Shown here: piece after piece, positions 32,196 to 45,176 of the stretch
How positions within the stretch are numbered: the stretch's first letter is position 1
Layout of the letters: every line of letters begins with the position of its first letter
Source: Siphonodentalium dalli
Lineage: Eukaryota; Mollusca; Scaphopoda; Gadilida; Siphonodentaliidae
Length of the DNA: 64,000 nucleotides
Direction: 5' to 3'
NCBI GenBank assembly: GCA_032622095.1
Contig: CP136063.1
Location: forward strand, 275,645,426 to 275,709,425
The notes under the pieces: model-generated
What the model saw: only the letters and a program-made list of their open reading frames with translations
The model's database searches: none
What the model was told of the DNA's origin: nothing
Translations under genes and position numbers: made by a program

Positions 32196-34225
32196 ATAAC
32201 AACACAGTCAATGAATGTGGGGTCGCTCACTCACCAGACTACACAGACTGATAAGTATGGGACTCTGGAGACCACAACAGTCAGAACTTTTCATAATCAC
32301 GTTAAAAGAAGTAGTTCTAAACAGGATATGTGGCTAGAGAGACTTCGTGTACGTAGATTGGTGAATATCCACCTTAAATTACCAACTGCACACTACTGAT
32401 CACCCCCTTCTTCCGATCAACAAGTCCCCTCCCGACCGGGCTCCAGACTCCCAAATCTTAGGTTGGAATTTCACAACCGACACCTCAAACTTTCTCAATT
32501 GTTTAAAATTTGCAATCTCAAAAGCGCCTTTTTATAAAACCATTTAAACATGTTTAAACCCAATCATCTATGGACCCAAAACACCAGATTAATCAGTCAG
32601 GTGGTTCCAAGGTTGATGTTTTAATGAATTTGGTATATCAATGATTTTATTAGACACAAAAGTGTTAATTCCACATAGCCCCGCCATTTCTTGACCGGTT
32701 GACCCCATTTGATCAAATCTGAATCTGTCACCAAAGGATCCTCCACACTATATGTAAGCTAACTATTCTTACCTCTCATGAGAAGACATTTTAAGAATTA
32801 CAATAGAGACATATAGTTATGTCCCTGGTCAAACCCTATTTAACCTGGTGGCCCCATCTGAATAAATTTGAATCCCAGACTCCAAAGAACCCTTCATACT
32901 AAATATCAGAAAAATAGACCTGACGGTCCTTGTGAAGGAAGCATATTAAGAATTATGATGGGGGAAAACTGTCATTCGCTTGGCCCCTATTTGACCAGGT
33001 GACCCCATTTTGAACAGTCTGAATTGCAGTCAAACAAGAACATTCCATGCTAAATAAGCCAACTAGTTCTTGCAAAAAATATTTTAAGAATTACTATGAA
33101 GTGAAATAGTTATGTCTCTGGCTCTGCCCCTATTTGACTTTGTGATAGCATTTTCACAAAATCTGTCACCCAAGGTAATTTCATACCAAATATAAGCAAA
33201 ATAGGCCATTTGGTTCTTGCATAGAAGACATATCATGAATTACTATGGAGAGAAAGAGTAATGTAGCTGGCCTTGCACCTACTTGACCTGGTGACCCTGA
33301 TTGAACAAATCTGAATCACAATCACTAAAGGAGCCTCAATATTAAATATGAGCTAAATAGAGCTGGTGGTTCTTTCAAAGAAGACTTTTTCAAGTTTGCC
33401 AAATATGTTCTCGCGAGGTGGTGAATGTGTGAGTGTTAAATTTAAATGTCCTGTTGAAAGAATTGAACAATACATATGATAGATGTTCTTGTACTTGGGA
33501 ATTAATGACCTCTAGCAGATGTTTATAAAAATGTCAGATTTCACTTGACATGTGTAGGTATATCCCGCATACAGTTGGAGCCAAAGTAAATGCTTCTTAT
33601 TAATGATTCTGTCAAGAATTTGAGTAAATATTAATTTTGGGACCAGGGTGGCAGAAATAGTGAACTTGAGTGAATGGCAAGAGGGCACAACCTTCAGAAA
33701 TGTAATGGCATTAGTTTTTCAATTTTCAAAAAATGTTAAAATAATTTACCTTGGAGTAAAATACAATTTGTTTTTTAAATATTTTATTAAAAACAAATTC
33801 ACATTTTTTTTTAAATATTCTTTTACTTTTTAAAATATAATTTGTAATCTTTCTTTTGTTTTTGTTTGTTAAAGAGTTAAATCTAAAAAAATGTTTAGTT
33901 ATATCCCTGAACCTGCCTACATTTGACCCAGTGATCTCATTTGAACAAATCTGAACCCCAGTCACCCAAGGATCCTTCATACAAAATATGAACCCATTTG
34001 GCCTGATTGTATTTGAGAAGAAGTAATTTTCAGAATTACTATGGAGGGAAAGAGTTATGGTCCTGGCTTCGCAACTATTTACAAATATGAACCCATTCGG
34101 TCTTATGGATCCAGAGGAGAAGATGTTTAAAGAATTGTTGACGGACGGACGGACGGATGGAGTGACGAGGAGTGATGACTATAGCTCCATCGGAGACTTC
34201 GTCTCAGGGGAGCTAAAAAATGCCC
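32196..34225 (+). repeat. Dispersed repeat with about 150-bp monomers, copy 1
   Basis: A unique head (gtggggtcgctcactcaccag..., 32196-32400) is followed by at least six diverged monomers of about 135-160 bp, each with wording like ctatttgacc(t/c)ggtgaccccattt, gaacaaatctgaat, and ttaagaattactatgga. The end is a (GACG)n run (34141-34165), then gatgactatagctcc, the small hairpin ggagacttcgtctc and gagctaaaa. Copies 2 (41316-42865) and 3 (44271-44800) share this plan. An AT-rich block (33740-33890) interrupts it. Superfamily not assigned; monomer-based bivalve elements of about 160 bp (Pearl/BIV160 type) are worth comparing. Confidence 0.8.
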
Positions 34226-34528
34226 ATTCGGAGAAACAGAATGTCGAAGGAGAACAAAGGAGATGGGTTTTAATATGGATTACTCGCAGCATATGTTGCT
34301 TGTTGACTATATTATGGATCAAGTTATATGTTCTCAAAGGGTGTATTTTTGCCTCTCTTTCATACTTTAGTTACACTTTTTAGCAACAGTCAAATTAATA
34401 TAAATAAGTTATTTGTCTCTTCTGAAAAGTGACAAAAATCAAGTTATGAGGTTTTGGTATAAGGCGACGAAATGGTCTATACCGTCGTGACGGCTTACCT
34501 TTGTGGTATTTTGAGAACATAAACACAG

Positions 34529-34992
34529 TGTAACACTCTCGAGACGACTACGAGTTAGGTAAGTTGGGTTAATTTTAGCTGAAAGTTCAATGTCTTTAGC
34601 TTGATAGTCCGGTGTCCGGAATTGTTGGGAATTATAGCTCTGAGTGGATGACCTATAATTATGGGTCGTTGACTTTTGGAGTTAAATGCTTTGTCAAGGC
34701 AGATTATTAATTGTCCATCTGCTTTGATGTAAGCGACACTTGTTCCCAGCAAGTCACGACATTTGACGAGCTAGGGGCGTTGTCATTTCAGCGTATATAT
34801 ACTAGGAGAGCAAAGCTCTCGGGGACTTGTTTAGACTCTTGCTGACTCTTGTTCAGAACTTGTTGAAGAGAACATGTTATTATATTTTACTCCGTGGCCG
34901 CCTGATGTGACATTGTAATAATTGTACAATAAATTTCATCAACGTGTTTCCGAGAATTCCAACTTAATGGTTAGAACCTGGGGAGTGCTACA
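34529..34992 (+). repeat. 5' LTR
   Basis: Starts tgtaacactctcgagacgac and ends ggggagtgctaca. A tatatata box-like run lies near 34795 and AATAAATTTCATCAAC at 34928-34943 supplies the poly(A) signal. Confidence 0.93.
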
Positions 34993-35001
34993 TTCCCGAG
35001 A

Positions 35002-35019
35002 TGGTGCCGAGTTAGCAGG
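35002..35019 (+). promoter_or_regulatory. Primer-binding site
   Basis: TGGTGCCGAGTTAGCAGG starts nine bases after the LTR; the leading TGG pairs with a tRNA CCA end. The tRNA was not identified. Confidence 0.7.
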
Positions 35020-38000
35020 ACATTTCTTGGAATTCTTGGACAGGTGGTCACGGAAGAAAAATATGGACGAAACTAAATGGACGAAATAAGGTATATATGA
35101 GGCAATTTGCAATTCATTGGCTGGTTCACCTGGTTCACAACCCGTATAGCTATTAGGTCATTTATCTGTAGTTTAAATTGTTGCGTCAATTTTTCCATAT
35201 AAGGGTTTCAAAAATCGTTGCGTCGATTTGAAATAAAGATTGTTTGTTTTTCGAGGTATTATTGTTACATGTACGCTCGGTGTGAATAGCCTAATTGAAC
35301 AAAATGTGGTTAAAGCAAAAAAGTTGTTCAGGGAATATACAGTTATAGTTTAAATTGTTGCGTCAATTTTTCTATATTAGGTATGCTTGGAAATTACCGC
35401 TATGGTTGGCGTTTTTCTATGTCGAGTTGTTATTTATCAACTATATAGGAAATAATCGCTGGAATATAATGTGTGTCCATCGTTATATGGTATCCAAATG
35501 GATAAGATTGATTTTTACAATCTACACGTGAAGATTCCAGTGAATTATTCAATGAGGCATATATATACAGAGGTAGTGAATATGCCGCAGTTGTTTGTCT
35601 ATTTGATTTTAAACAAGCGAGTTTGGTTGAACATTTTCAGAGCAAAGAAATCTGTCACAAGGTTATTGTTAAATAATTTAAACAGTGTCTTTGATGCCTA
35701 TTATGGTCTATATAGTAGGAGTTTGTCAAAATGCAAAAGTAGTCCGGTTTGATATAAGTTTTGGTTTTGAGAAAAGAACTTTAGAGATAATTAAGTTGTT
35801 TTGAGCAAGCTGAGGGCGTATATATTATTAACGCACCTTTGGTAAACTTGTTTGAGGTTGAATAAATTATTTTTGAATAATGTGAGTCACTAAACAAAAA
35901 TGTTCTAGGAAATTCTGGTTATACAAGTACTAAATTGTCACACCATTATGCAAGTTATATAGGTATAGAACATTTACTGATGATTTTAGGATGTTGTCAA
36001 GTTAATCAGTATGATTTTAGTGAGTTCTGGTTTTTAAACGAATTGTGGGTTCAGTTTCTGTTAAGGCTGTTCTGTCGGTCAATTGAGCGTATAATATTAA
36101 GTTTATTGTGCTCAGATTATCAATTCGAAAACATTGGTCATTTATGACAGTTTGTCAAGAAAACTGGTTACGTCCAGCGAGATATATCTTGAAATAAAAG
36201 AAATTAGTTGAAGTAATTCGGAAAATTTTAAATTACAGACATTATAGTCACTTGAAGTTTGAAGTATTGTTTGGGAATGTTCAATTTAGCCAAATGATTC
36301 CAATGTTTTGCAAGAATATCTACACGGATGGTCAGTGGTATTTTGTGTTATGACACACCCAGATTGGGTTAAAATGTCGATTTTAAAAATAGATAGATCG
36401 CTGTACATGTATCGCCATTGTATGTAGGCGTTATCGAAATGGTTTTAATGTGTTCAAGTTTCGAACAAACCAAAGTTGATCAGAGTTGAAAGTCGGAAAG
36501 TCAGAAATGTAACTGAATAATCAATTATGGTATGCCCATACAAGAAAAGAATGGCTAGAAAATTGATTATGCTATAATTACATCTATTACGTGTATTCTG
36601 AGAGTGTCTGTAAGTGTTAATCAGACTAACATGCTTTCCAGTATGTCTAAATGTTTGTGGACGGCACCGAGTACACGTAATAATATACATGTAGAATATA
36701 AAAGAAGAAAAACAAAGAACTTACTTTTTAAGGAGTTGTCGGAGAAAAGAACATGAATGGATCCGAAAATAATCCTATTAATTCCATGAAAATTATACTG
36801 TTTAAAAACATTGAAACCATAGTAAATCAAGATGAAATATTCCTTGAAAACAGGAGAAATATCTCCATCCCACAGAAAACTGTACACAACTGACTTTGTC
36901 CAACGAAAAACATAATGCACTCTATCCATATTTAGCCTAACACATACCACAGCAACTGTCCATTGAATATAATTTAATGGAAATGAAACCTTGCCCCAGG
37001 GCATCGAAAATTAAAGTCTAGCAAAACTCTCCCAAACACTGGTCAATACATGGATATTGCACAGGGGACTGAGTTAACCTTTGAAGATTATTCATGCGTG
37101 CTGAATTAATGATGGTGGTTGTGTTGTAGTCCGAATTAAAGAGGTAAATATGGACACTCCCTTTGGCTGTTAACAGTGGTCGAGTGTGCAGGCCCGTTAA
37201 AAGCTGCATGCGTGTATGACCAATTTGGCGTGAACAAAACATTTCTCATGGCCATCAATTGACCAGTCTCGAGATAATTAGTGTTGTGAAGCCTATCTCA
37301 ATACCGGTATTAAGATGAACGTGTAGGCCTGATCCTGTTTTATAGATAGTACGACATCTGTTCTGTGTCACATCGAGCGTTACCAAAACAAATTTGCATA
37401 TTTTCAAATTAGGAGTTGTCTGAGTTCATGAAATTATAAGTTAGGAGTTGTTTATCGATTTTTGTTAAAGGGACATGCGAATGAAAATTAGCTTACGCAT
37501 ATCGTTTAAGAGTTGTCGGAGGTCATGAAAATAAAAGTTGTATAGTGAACCATTGAATGGTTTTAAAGGGACATTTCATGATAATAATGTAATGTAGGTT
37601 GTATTAAAAACCCATATATAATTAGCTATGTGAACCATGCAGTAAGCCAAGCAAATTGTCTCAGGGGTTGTACATTTTATTCCGTTGTTTCACAAAGAAT
37701 AACTATATATGAAATATTTGACATTTATGTAAAATGTCCGTAATTGGTGTGGGTGTTACATGATAGTTGTTAGAGTTACTAGCTGACAAGCTATAGATTA
37801 CTCGACGGGTATGCCTAAATACGGGGCCCGTGATATTTGATTTGGCATTCCAAGTTTATGGAATTGTGCTTTGACACAAATGACGAGATTTAACTTGTCG
37901 CGGTAATGATGTTGTAAAACGTTTATGTAATAGAGCATTAAGTTACATGCTGGTATACATGGAGATGTTTAGTTTGGCATTCCAGGTTAATGGATAGCGA

Positions 38001-38772
38001 TTTTTACGTGACATGCGTGATTTTAACACGCCGTGCCAAAGATTTCTAAAATCTCAGTTGATAGAGCATTTGTGCAAGATCGTTTTGTACCATGCTCGTA
38101 TTTGTAGAAGCTTGGAGCCAAATTAAAATGTGAATTGGTTAGATTGTCATTTCAAGGTTGAAATCGTGTTCTACACGTATAAGCGTGTTGTAACGTTATT
38201 GACATTACCCAGATAATTCATTTCAGTTCTTACACAACGTATATGAAGTCCTTTCCACTAGACAGTATTGAACCTTTATTTATGCCCAAATTCATGATCA
38301 AGTTGAAAATTATTCAACTTTCGTATCGAACAAGGCGGTTTAAGCCATGACGGGAAGTCACACCCTTGATATTAAACCATATTGATCCTTTGTCAAATGT
38401 CGCCCGAATTCAAGGTCAAATTGAAATTCATTCCAATTATCGTACCGACACAAGGCGATTATTTGAACATAGCTATGACGATGGGATCGACGCCTCTATC
38501 GTTTGGATCTGGAATCGCTGGATATTCGGAATGGAGCCTGGACGAAAGGAGTTAATAGGGAGGCCACTTTTAACTCCCAACACGGAATGAGAAGCTAATA
38601 TTCCAGGATGGTGCCATTCTCCTGTTCGGAACAATTCCTGCTATCGACGATTCGGATTATGACATTCATGTGTTAAAACTTATGTTTTATTGTGTTAAAT
38701 GTATATTCCAATTGAGATAGTTTGGATCTCCACTCACGGAATTATCAAGTTTTTTGTCTTAGGACAAAAATC
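35020..38772. other. Interior of the non-autonomous LTR element
   Basis: No gag-pol homology is seen. Short frames (35471-35752, 36621-37004 minus, 38366-38590) are unrecognised. Local duplications occur: agtttaaattgttgcgtcaa at 35171 and 35348, and a roughly 118-bp imperfect repeat around 38270-38460. Confidence 0.6.
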
Positions 38773-38794
38773 TTGAAAAAGGTGATGAGAGTTA
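38773..38794 (+). promoter_or_regulatory. Purine-rich tract before 3' LTR
   Basis: tgaaaaaggtgatgagagtt is the likely polypurine primer site for plus-strand synthesis, directly abutting the right LTR. It is not a pure purine run, so confidence is moderate. Confidence 0.5.
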
Positions 38795-39258
38795 TGTAAC
38801 ACTCTCGAGACGACTACGAGTCAGGTAAGTTGGGTTAATTTTAGCTGAAAGTTCAATGTCTTTAGCTTGATAGTCCGGTGTCCGGAATTGTTGGGAATTA
38901 TAGCTCTGAGTGGATGACCTATAATTATGGGTCGTTGACTTTTGGAGTTAAATGCTTTGTCAAGGCAGATTATTAATTGTCCATCTGCTTTGATGTAAGC
39001 GACACTTGTTCCCAGCAAGTCACGACATTTGACGAGCTACGGGCGTTGTCATTTCAGCGTATATATACTAGGAGAGCAAAGCTCTCGGGGACTTGTTTAG
39101 ACTCTTGCTGACTCTTGTTCAGAACTTGTTGAAGAGAACATGTTATTATATTTTACTCCGTGGCCGCCTGATGTGACATTGTAATAATTGTACAATAAAT
39201 TTCATCAACGTGTTTCCGAGAATTCCAACTTAATGGTTAGAACCTGGGGAGTGCTACA
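38795..39258 (+). repeat. 3' LTR
   Basis: Same length as the 5' LTR, offset 4266 bp without indels; differences seen are gagtca for gagtta and ctacgggc for ctaggggc. Confidence 0.93.
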
Positions 39259-39262
39259 ACAG

Positions 39263-39830
39263 CTATTGTAAACAGCTGAACAGAGATCACCGACAACACA
39301 ACACATTTTATGTGGCAATTCATATCACCAATCCATATATCTCGTTCCTGGGGAAACTGTAAAAAAGATAAGAAATACCGATACAAATCAGTACAAACAG
39401 AAAAATAAATCCTGTAAATTCTATAGGCTATATCTCCAGCGAGGTTGCACTTTACGGCGAACCTGTCCACAAAAAACTTACAAATACACTCACAACTAGA
39501 AATAAATCCGTATGTTACGTCAGCGACGACTAGATTAGCACGAGTCATACTTGAATTCACACACCACCGAGTGAAGCCGTTTTGATTGATTTATTGCAAA
39601 AGTCACAAAACAGTGAAACAAGCAAAACGGATATACACTATGTACCCAAATTTGGATATCACATTCATCATTGTTCATTTCATATACATATGCATGTTTA
39701 TATATACAGCAGTAATTAAATTAGATTACACAATAATAGGCGATACACTTAACAAGTATGATAATTACATGTGTTCACCCATAATAACAAATGATTTCGC
39801 TCATACAAAATAAGACACCTTCTTAAAGGC
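39263..39830. other. Non-coding, no feature recognised
   Basis: No coding is supported; AT-rich. Confidence 0.5.
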
Positions 39831-39834
39831 ACAC

Positions 39835-40300
39835 CTTAGGAATGTACATAGTCTTTTTATGAGGCTTTTTTGAAGAGATAGGAGACCATGGAATTTCTCT
39901 CTCGTAGGGTTCTTCCAAAAGTATTCAGGGATATACTGTTTTCTGATTTCATCCAAATGACTGCATATAATAACTAAATGGTATTCATCTCCTAAATATT
40001 CTCCACATATGGTGCATATCCTATTGTCATTATCATTCGGAGATTTCTTCCATATTGCGCATTCTATATGCAGTTTATGATTTGCAGTTCTGAGCTTCAG
40101 GAGATATATCGATAGATTAGATTAGATGGCAAAATCTTCAAGTAATTTGGATAACCGTAGTCAGTTTTAATAAAACTATAAAATTGGGCCCTCGATGAAG
40201 CAGATGTGGTTATGTCAACGAGTAGTGCGTCCCAATGACGTTGTTTGAGAACAGTTTTTGCATTTCTCAGTTCAATAGCGGTCAGCGGGACACAATGACA
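39835..40300 (-). pseudogene. LINE C-terminal fossil
   Basis: Minus-strand reading gives QFYSFIKTDYGYPNYLKILP from 40160 region, then in an adjacent frame LRTANHKLHIECAIWKK and the zinc knuckle ICTICGEYLGDEYHLVIIC near 40020-39970, ending DEIRKQYIPEYFWKNPT and a stop near 39860. This matches the C-terminal end of the element at 24849-25154 in pattern, but in diverged form. At least one frameshift (near 40110) and no RT core. Confidence 0.8.
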
Positions 40301-40429
40301 GACGGTATGTATTAACATTGCCATATATACACATACAAACATTACCATATATACTCATACAAATTGCTACTTTTCAGATATTTTGCGAGTTCATATTGCA
40401 GATAGATTACTTTTCTAGTAAAAAATAGC

Positions 40430-41000
40430 GAAATCATCAGGGGGAGGGGGGGTCGGAAAAATATTTCAGGCACGTATGGCATTTTTTCCCTTTCGATCAT
40501 TTTTTGTACCCAACCACCCCCACCGCCAATTTTTTTTCCGTTTTCGGCAGTTTTTTCCGAACATTGTTTGACACCCACCCCCCTTTTAACACTAAAACAG
40601 AGATTTGCAGGGGGAAATTCACTGTAAACAGCTGTATATGAATTTCTGTGCATACTATTTATCATGGATGTTAACATGGACATGTAAATAGGAATGAGTC
40701 ATTTTGAGGTCATTCGGCCAAAAAAACATGGCTGCCAGCGGCCATCTTGGATTTCAAAATTTGCAACAAAATACAACACGATAACTGCCTGCAGTCAGTT
40801 TACCAGTTAGAATTACATTATTTCTCTCATTCAAAGTGGTTTTGAAGCCCAACTCATTGCCAAAACACTAAAAAAAACAAGCAGGAATTTTTTTTTTTAG
40901 TTGCGGAAAAAATTGCTTGTTGGTGGCTTTGACCACCCACCCACGCCGGCATACGTGCCGGAATTATTTTTTTTCACCCCCCCCCCTGTGATATGTACAA
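40430..41000. other. Low-complexity tracts and a repeat fragment
   Basis: Poly-G/poly-T and C-rich runs (ggggagggggggtcgg, cacccccaccgcc, ttttttttt) are frequent. An inverted fragment of the repeat at 12120-12590 lies at 40695-40770 (ggccatcttggatttcaaaa). Confidence 0.65.
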
Positions 41001-41315
41001 ATATTTCCCAAGCATGCGTGTGTAAATGTTCTAGTTGAATGGGTCTCCACGCAGTCATCTGTTAACCTGGATGCAACATATCACGCGCAGCACAAATATT
41101 TCCCACGAAATGCGCATGCACATAGCAATCTGTGAAACAGGTTGTCCCACGATATCCCAATATGACGAACTCGGGGGTTGGTGCTCGGTGGAAACTCACA
41201 CAACGGATTAGCTTTATGTGTTTGGATCACGCACACCGAGTTTGAGAACCACAGCGCATGCAGGTTTATTGGCGATGTTATGTTCTGTTATATGAATATT
41301 GAGCGTGATATTTGC

Positions 41316-42865
41316 AAACTGAAAGGACTAACTTTGTTAGAACACATCCAACAAACAAGACAGTTAATGACTGTGGGGTCGCTCATCAGACTGCAAAGAC
41401 TGAAAAGACTGGGACTCTGGAGACCACAACAGTCAGAGCTTTTCATAATCACTTTAAAAGAAGTAGATCTAAACAGGATATGTGGCCAAATTACCAACTG
41501 TTCACTACTGATCACCCCCTCCTCCAGCTCAACACGTCCCCTCCCGACTGGGCTCCAGACTCCCAAGTCTTAGGTTGGAATTACACAATTTCCAATTTCC
41601 AATCTCACAAGCGCCTTTTTATAAAACCTTTTAGACATGTTTGAAGCCCAATTATTCATGGACCCAAAACATCATACATGTATCTCAGATTAATCAGTCA
41701 GTTAGTTCCAAGGTAGATGTTTTAATGAATTTGGTATTTCAATGATTTTCTTAGACACAAAAGTGTTAATTCTCCATAGCCCCGTCATTTCTTAACAGGT
41801 TGACCTCATGTTAACAAATCTGAATCTCAGTAACAAAAGGATCCTCCATACTATATGTAAGCTAAATAGTCCAACCTCTCTTGAGAAGACATTTTAAGAA
41901 TTACTATTTAACCTGGTGACTCCATCTGAATAAATTTGAATCCCAGACATCAAAGAACCCTTCACACTAAATATCAATAAAATAGACCTGATGGTCCCTG
42001 TGAAGGAAGCATATTAAGAGGGAAACAGTCCTTCGCTTGGCCTCTATTTTTCCAGGTGACCCCATTAAAAAAAATCTGTATTGCAGCCAAACAAGAACAT
42101 TCCATGCTAAATACGCCAACTAGTTCTTGGCTCTTCCAAACATATTTTAAGAATTACTATGTGGTGAAATAGTTATGTCTCTGGCACTGCCCTTATTCGA
42201 CTTTGTGATGTCATTTTTACAAATGTGTCACCCAAGGTAATTTCTTACCAAATATATAAGCAAAATAGGCCATTTGATTCTTGCATAGAAGACATATCAT
42301 GAATTACTATGGAGAGAAAGAGTAATGTAGCTGGCCTTGCACCTCCTCGACCTGGTGACCCTGATTAAACAAATCTGAATCACACATTACCAAAGGAGCC
42401 TCAATATTAAATGTGAGCTAAATAGAGCTGGTGGTTTTTTCAAAGAACACGTTTCAAGTTTGCAAAATATGTTCTAGTGAAGTGGTGGATGTGGGAGAGT
42501 TAAATGTCCTGTTGAAAGATTTGAACAATACATATGCTAGATTGATATTGTAATTGGGAATTAATGACCTCTAGCAGATCTCCAGGAAATGTTTATAAAA
42601 ATGTCAGATTTCACTTGCAATTTTAAATATTTTTTGGAGTTATGTCCCTGGCCCCGCCCACATTTGACCCAGTGACCTCATTTGAACAAATCTGAATATC
42701 AGTCACCTAGGAAATATCCACACCAAATATCAACCCATTTGGTCTTATAGTTCCAGAGGAGAAGATTAAAGAATTGTTGACAGACGGATGGATGGGCGGA
42801 TGGACGGACGGACGAGGAGTGATGACTATGGCTCCACCGGAGACTTCGTCTCAGGTGACCTACAA
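41316..42865 (+). repeat. 150-bp-monomer repeat, copy 2
   Basis: Colinear with copy 1: head gactgtggggtcgctcatca and gggactctggagaccacaac, diverged monomers, then the (GACG/GATG)n run near 42782-42810 and gatgactatggctcc, ggagacttcgtctcagg. Frames over the head (41178-41644) are by-products. Confidence 0.8.
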
Positions 42866-43180
42866 ACTATTGAAATTATAGAATGACTCCCCCCCCTTTG
42901 GATCCCAGAATGCAACAGAATTCAAACTTTTTTAATGGAAGGGGAAGAACTCCATCTTTAATATATAGAGTTATTCCCCATGCATAGAAAATAATATAGC
43001 TTTTTACTGCAATCTAGATGACAAAACTCTTTGGCAACTCAACAAAAACAACATGTCCACAGTTTATTATACCGGATAAGTTGATAATACAATGTTTTGG
43101 AGCTTCCTCTTTCAAATGGTATATAATATGGCATATATTTTATATAATGTAATCTGGGGGTTCAAAAATTAAGTACTTTA
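42866..43180. repeat. Diverged copy of the 27589-28077 MITE
   Basis: Shares ggataagttgataatacaat, caaatggtatataatatggc and ctgggggttcaaaaattaag with the MITE but lacks clear inverted ends, so it is partial. Confidence 0.8.
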
Positions 43181-43745
43181 TTATTTTATATTCATTTTAG
43201 TCTAAATAATTAATTTTGAGAAAACAAATTACATCTCATTGAACAAATCTGCTAATTCCACCCCCTCAACCCGTCCGGACATCCCTGCAAGAATAGGACA
43301 TCTGTGATTTATTTGGATGCCTGTCTACATTTGCCTAACAATATTTCCTTAACCTTGAAAGCCAGTGCATTCTCTTAGGTGAGGCTACCTATGGGACACT
43401 CACATATATAAGACAATGCACTGGCATGATACTAGTACCTTGTTATAAAATAATAAATATTGGACAAATATTAAAAATAGGAGCTCATTTCTCTTGATCA
43501 ATGGTCTATTATTTTATATTCATTTTATTTTAGTATATGTAATTGGTTTTGGAAACAAAATTACATCTCAATGAACAAATCTGAGAAATTTGCCCCTTCC
43601 CCAAACATATGTGGAGACATCCCTGCGAGAATAGGACATGTCTCATTTATTTGGATGTCTGACTATATTGGCCTAACAATATTTCCTTGATCTTGAACCC
43701 CAGTGCATTATATTATATATAGGAGAATACACTGGTGCAGGGTCT
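43181..43745. repeat. Two tandem spacer-plus-hairpin units
   Basis: Two units of about 330 bp (43181-43440 and 43510-43745) each hold tattattttatattcatttt, gaacaaatctg, gaataggaca, gcctaacaatatttcctt and then a hairpin of the ccagtgcattctc type (43361-43425; 43699-43735). Confidence 0.8.
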
Positions 43746-44270
43746 TATTTGCTGTACCAGCATAGTGGTCATGAAATGGTTAATACTAATACTAATAATA
43801 AAGGTGTAAACTGTCAAACAGTTAGAGTTGTATTTGAGATTGCTGTAAACACACAGGATTAAATTTCATTCAGGCACATCTCTCTCTCTTAGCCAGGATA
43901 AATGAGGATATTGAGATAAAAGTTAATTACTTAAAATGACTGGACAGCTGTGAGAAGTAAGGCTGGCCAGTTCCTGGCAAGTCATATAACTACAGCTGTA
44001 GAAGACTTTTAATGGGGTGAACTTTGCAGGGATCTGGTGTGAGGTGACAGGGACATGCAGTGGTTGTGGTGGGGAGGTGGGGGTGGTTGGGGAGAGGCTG
44101 ATAACTGGGCAGGGGGGTCTGAGGGTGTGATGTGTTTAAAAACAAATCAAAGATTCAATTGAAAAAATATTTATTTTTATGTTTCAATTTGAAATTAAAT
44201 ATTTTTTGTTTTCAAGTTTTAATTTTTGTTTTTAATTGAGCAAGGAATTAAATAGATGTTTGTTGTTGAA
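43746..44270. other. Non-coding, no feature recognised
   Basis: A G-rich stretch (44060-44125) and AT-rich sequence; no coding seen. Confidence 0.5.
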
Positions 44271-44800
44271 GAGTTATGTCCCTGTGCCCTGGCTCTGCCC
44301 CTATTTGACCCAGTGACCCCATTTGAACAAATCTGAACCCCATTCACACAAGGACCCTCCATACCAAATATAAGCTAAATCGGTCCAATGGTTCAAAAGA
44401 AGAAGTCATTCTAAGAATTACTATGGAGGAATAGAGTTATGGCCCTGGTTTCTCAACTAATCAACCTGGTGACCTCATTTGAACAAATCTGAATGTGAGT
44501 CACATAGGGAACATCCACACCAAATATGAACCCATTCGGCCTAATTGTTCAGGAAAAGAAGTCGTTGTAAGAATTACTATGGATGAATAGAGTTATGGCC
44601 CTGCTTTCGCAACTATTTCACCCAGTGACCTCATTTGAACAAATCTGAATGTGATTCACCTAGGGAACATCCACACCAAATATGAACCCGTTACGAAGAA
44701 GAGGATTCTTGACGGACGGACGGACAAACGGGCGGGCGGGCGTACGGACGGACGGACGGACGGACGACGGACGAGGAGTGATGACTCAGGTGAGTTAAAA
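44271..44800 (+). repeat. 150-bp-monomer repeat, copy 3 (3' part)
   Basis: Three monomers (ttaagaattactatgga-type words at 44413 and 44571), then a long (GACG)n run with cggacggacgg at 44712-44770 and gatgactcaggtgagttaaaa. The head part is absent. Confidence 0.8.
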
Positions 44801-44905
44801 ACGGAAAGCATTCGATCACGCGATGAGTTGACATTTGCAGTTATTAAATATTTGTTAACCTCGAACTTTGTCAGACATGCACCTGATGAATTTTCCATAA
44901 AAATT

Positions 44906-45126
44906 ATGAAGGCTGACATAATTACACACAATTGACACCCAAACACAAAACAGACAAATATGTTCTAGCACAAGGAAATTTTCCTGTATTGACATATATA
45001 GATACTCAGTTTTTAAATGGTACCTGCATAATGTAAGTTATTATACAATGCCATGGTTGAGGCAATTATAACTTCAGAGGTGGTGTGTCATAATAACAAC
45101 TTCGACATATGTGTGATGTGTGATAA
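44906..45126. repeat. 221-bp direct repeat, first copy
   Basis: Near-identical to 46266-46486, without indels, starting atgaaggctgacataattac and ending gtgtgatgtgtgataa. Confidence 0.9.
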
Positions 45127-45176
45127 TTCGACATTCGACCCTCTAACAATGTCCAGGAATAACAGTTGTACTGTAC

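Larger units (their letters stand above)
34529..39258 (+). mobile_element. Non-autonomous LTR retrotransposon, 4.7 kb
   Basis: Two 464-bp direct repeats (34529-34992 and 38795-39258) begin tgtaacactc and end gagtgctaca, the short inverted termini of LTRs. I saw only two base differences between them. The flanks carry a 4-bp target duplication, acag (34525-34528 and 39259-39262). A primer-binding site follows the left LTR and a purine-rich tract precedes the right one. The 3.8-kb interior has no gag, protease, RT or integrase frame on either strand, so it must use another element's proteins. Orientation is from the PBS and the AATAAA in the LTR. Confidence 0.93.

Noticed and set aside
34529-34992. 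65-codon minus-strand frame repeated at 34555 and 38821
   Set aside because: It lies inside the two LTRs and is repeated because the LTRs are; no sign of function.
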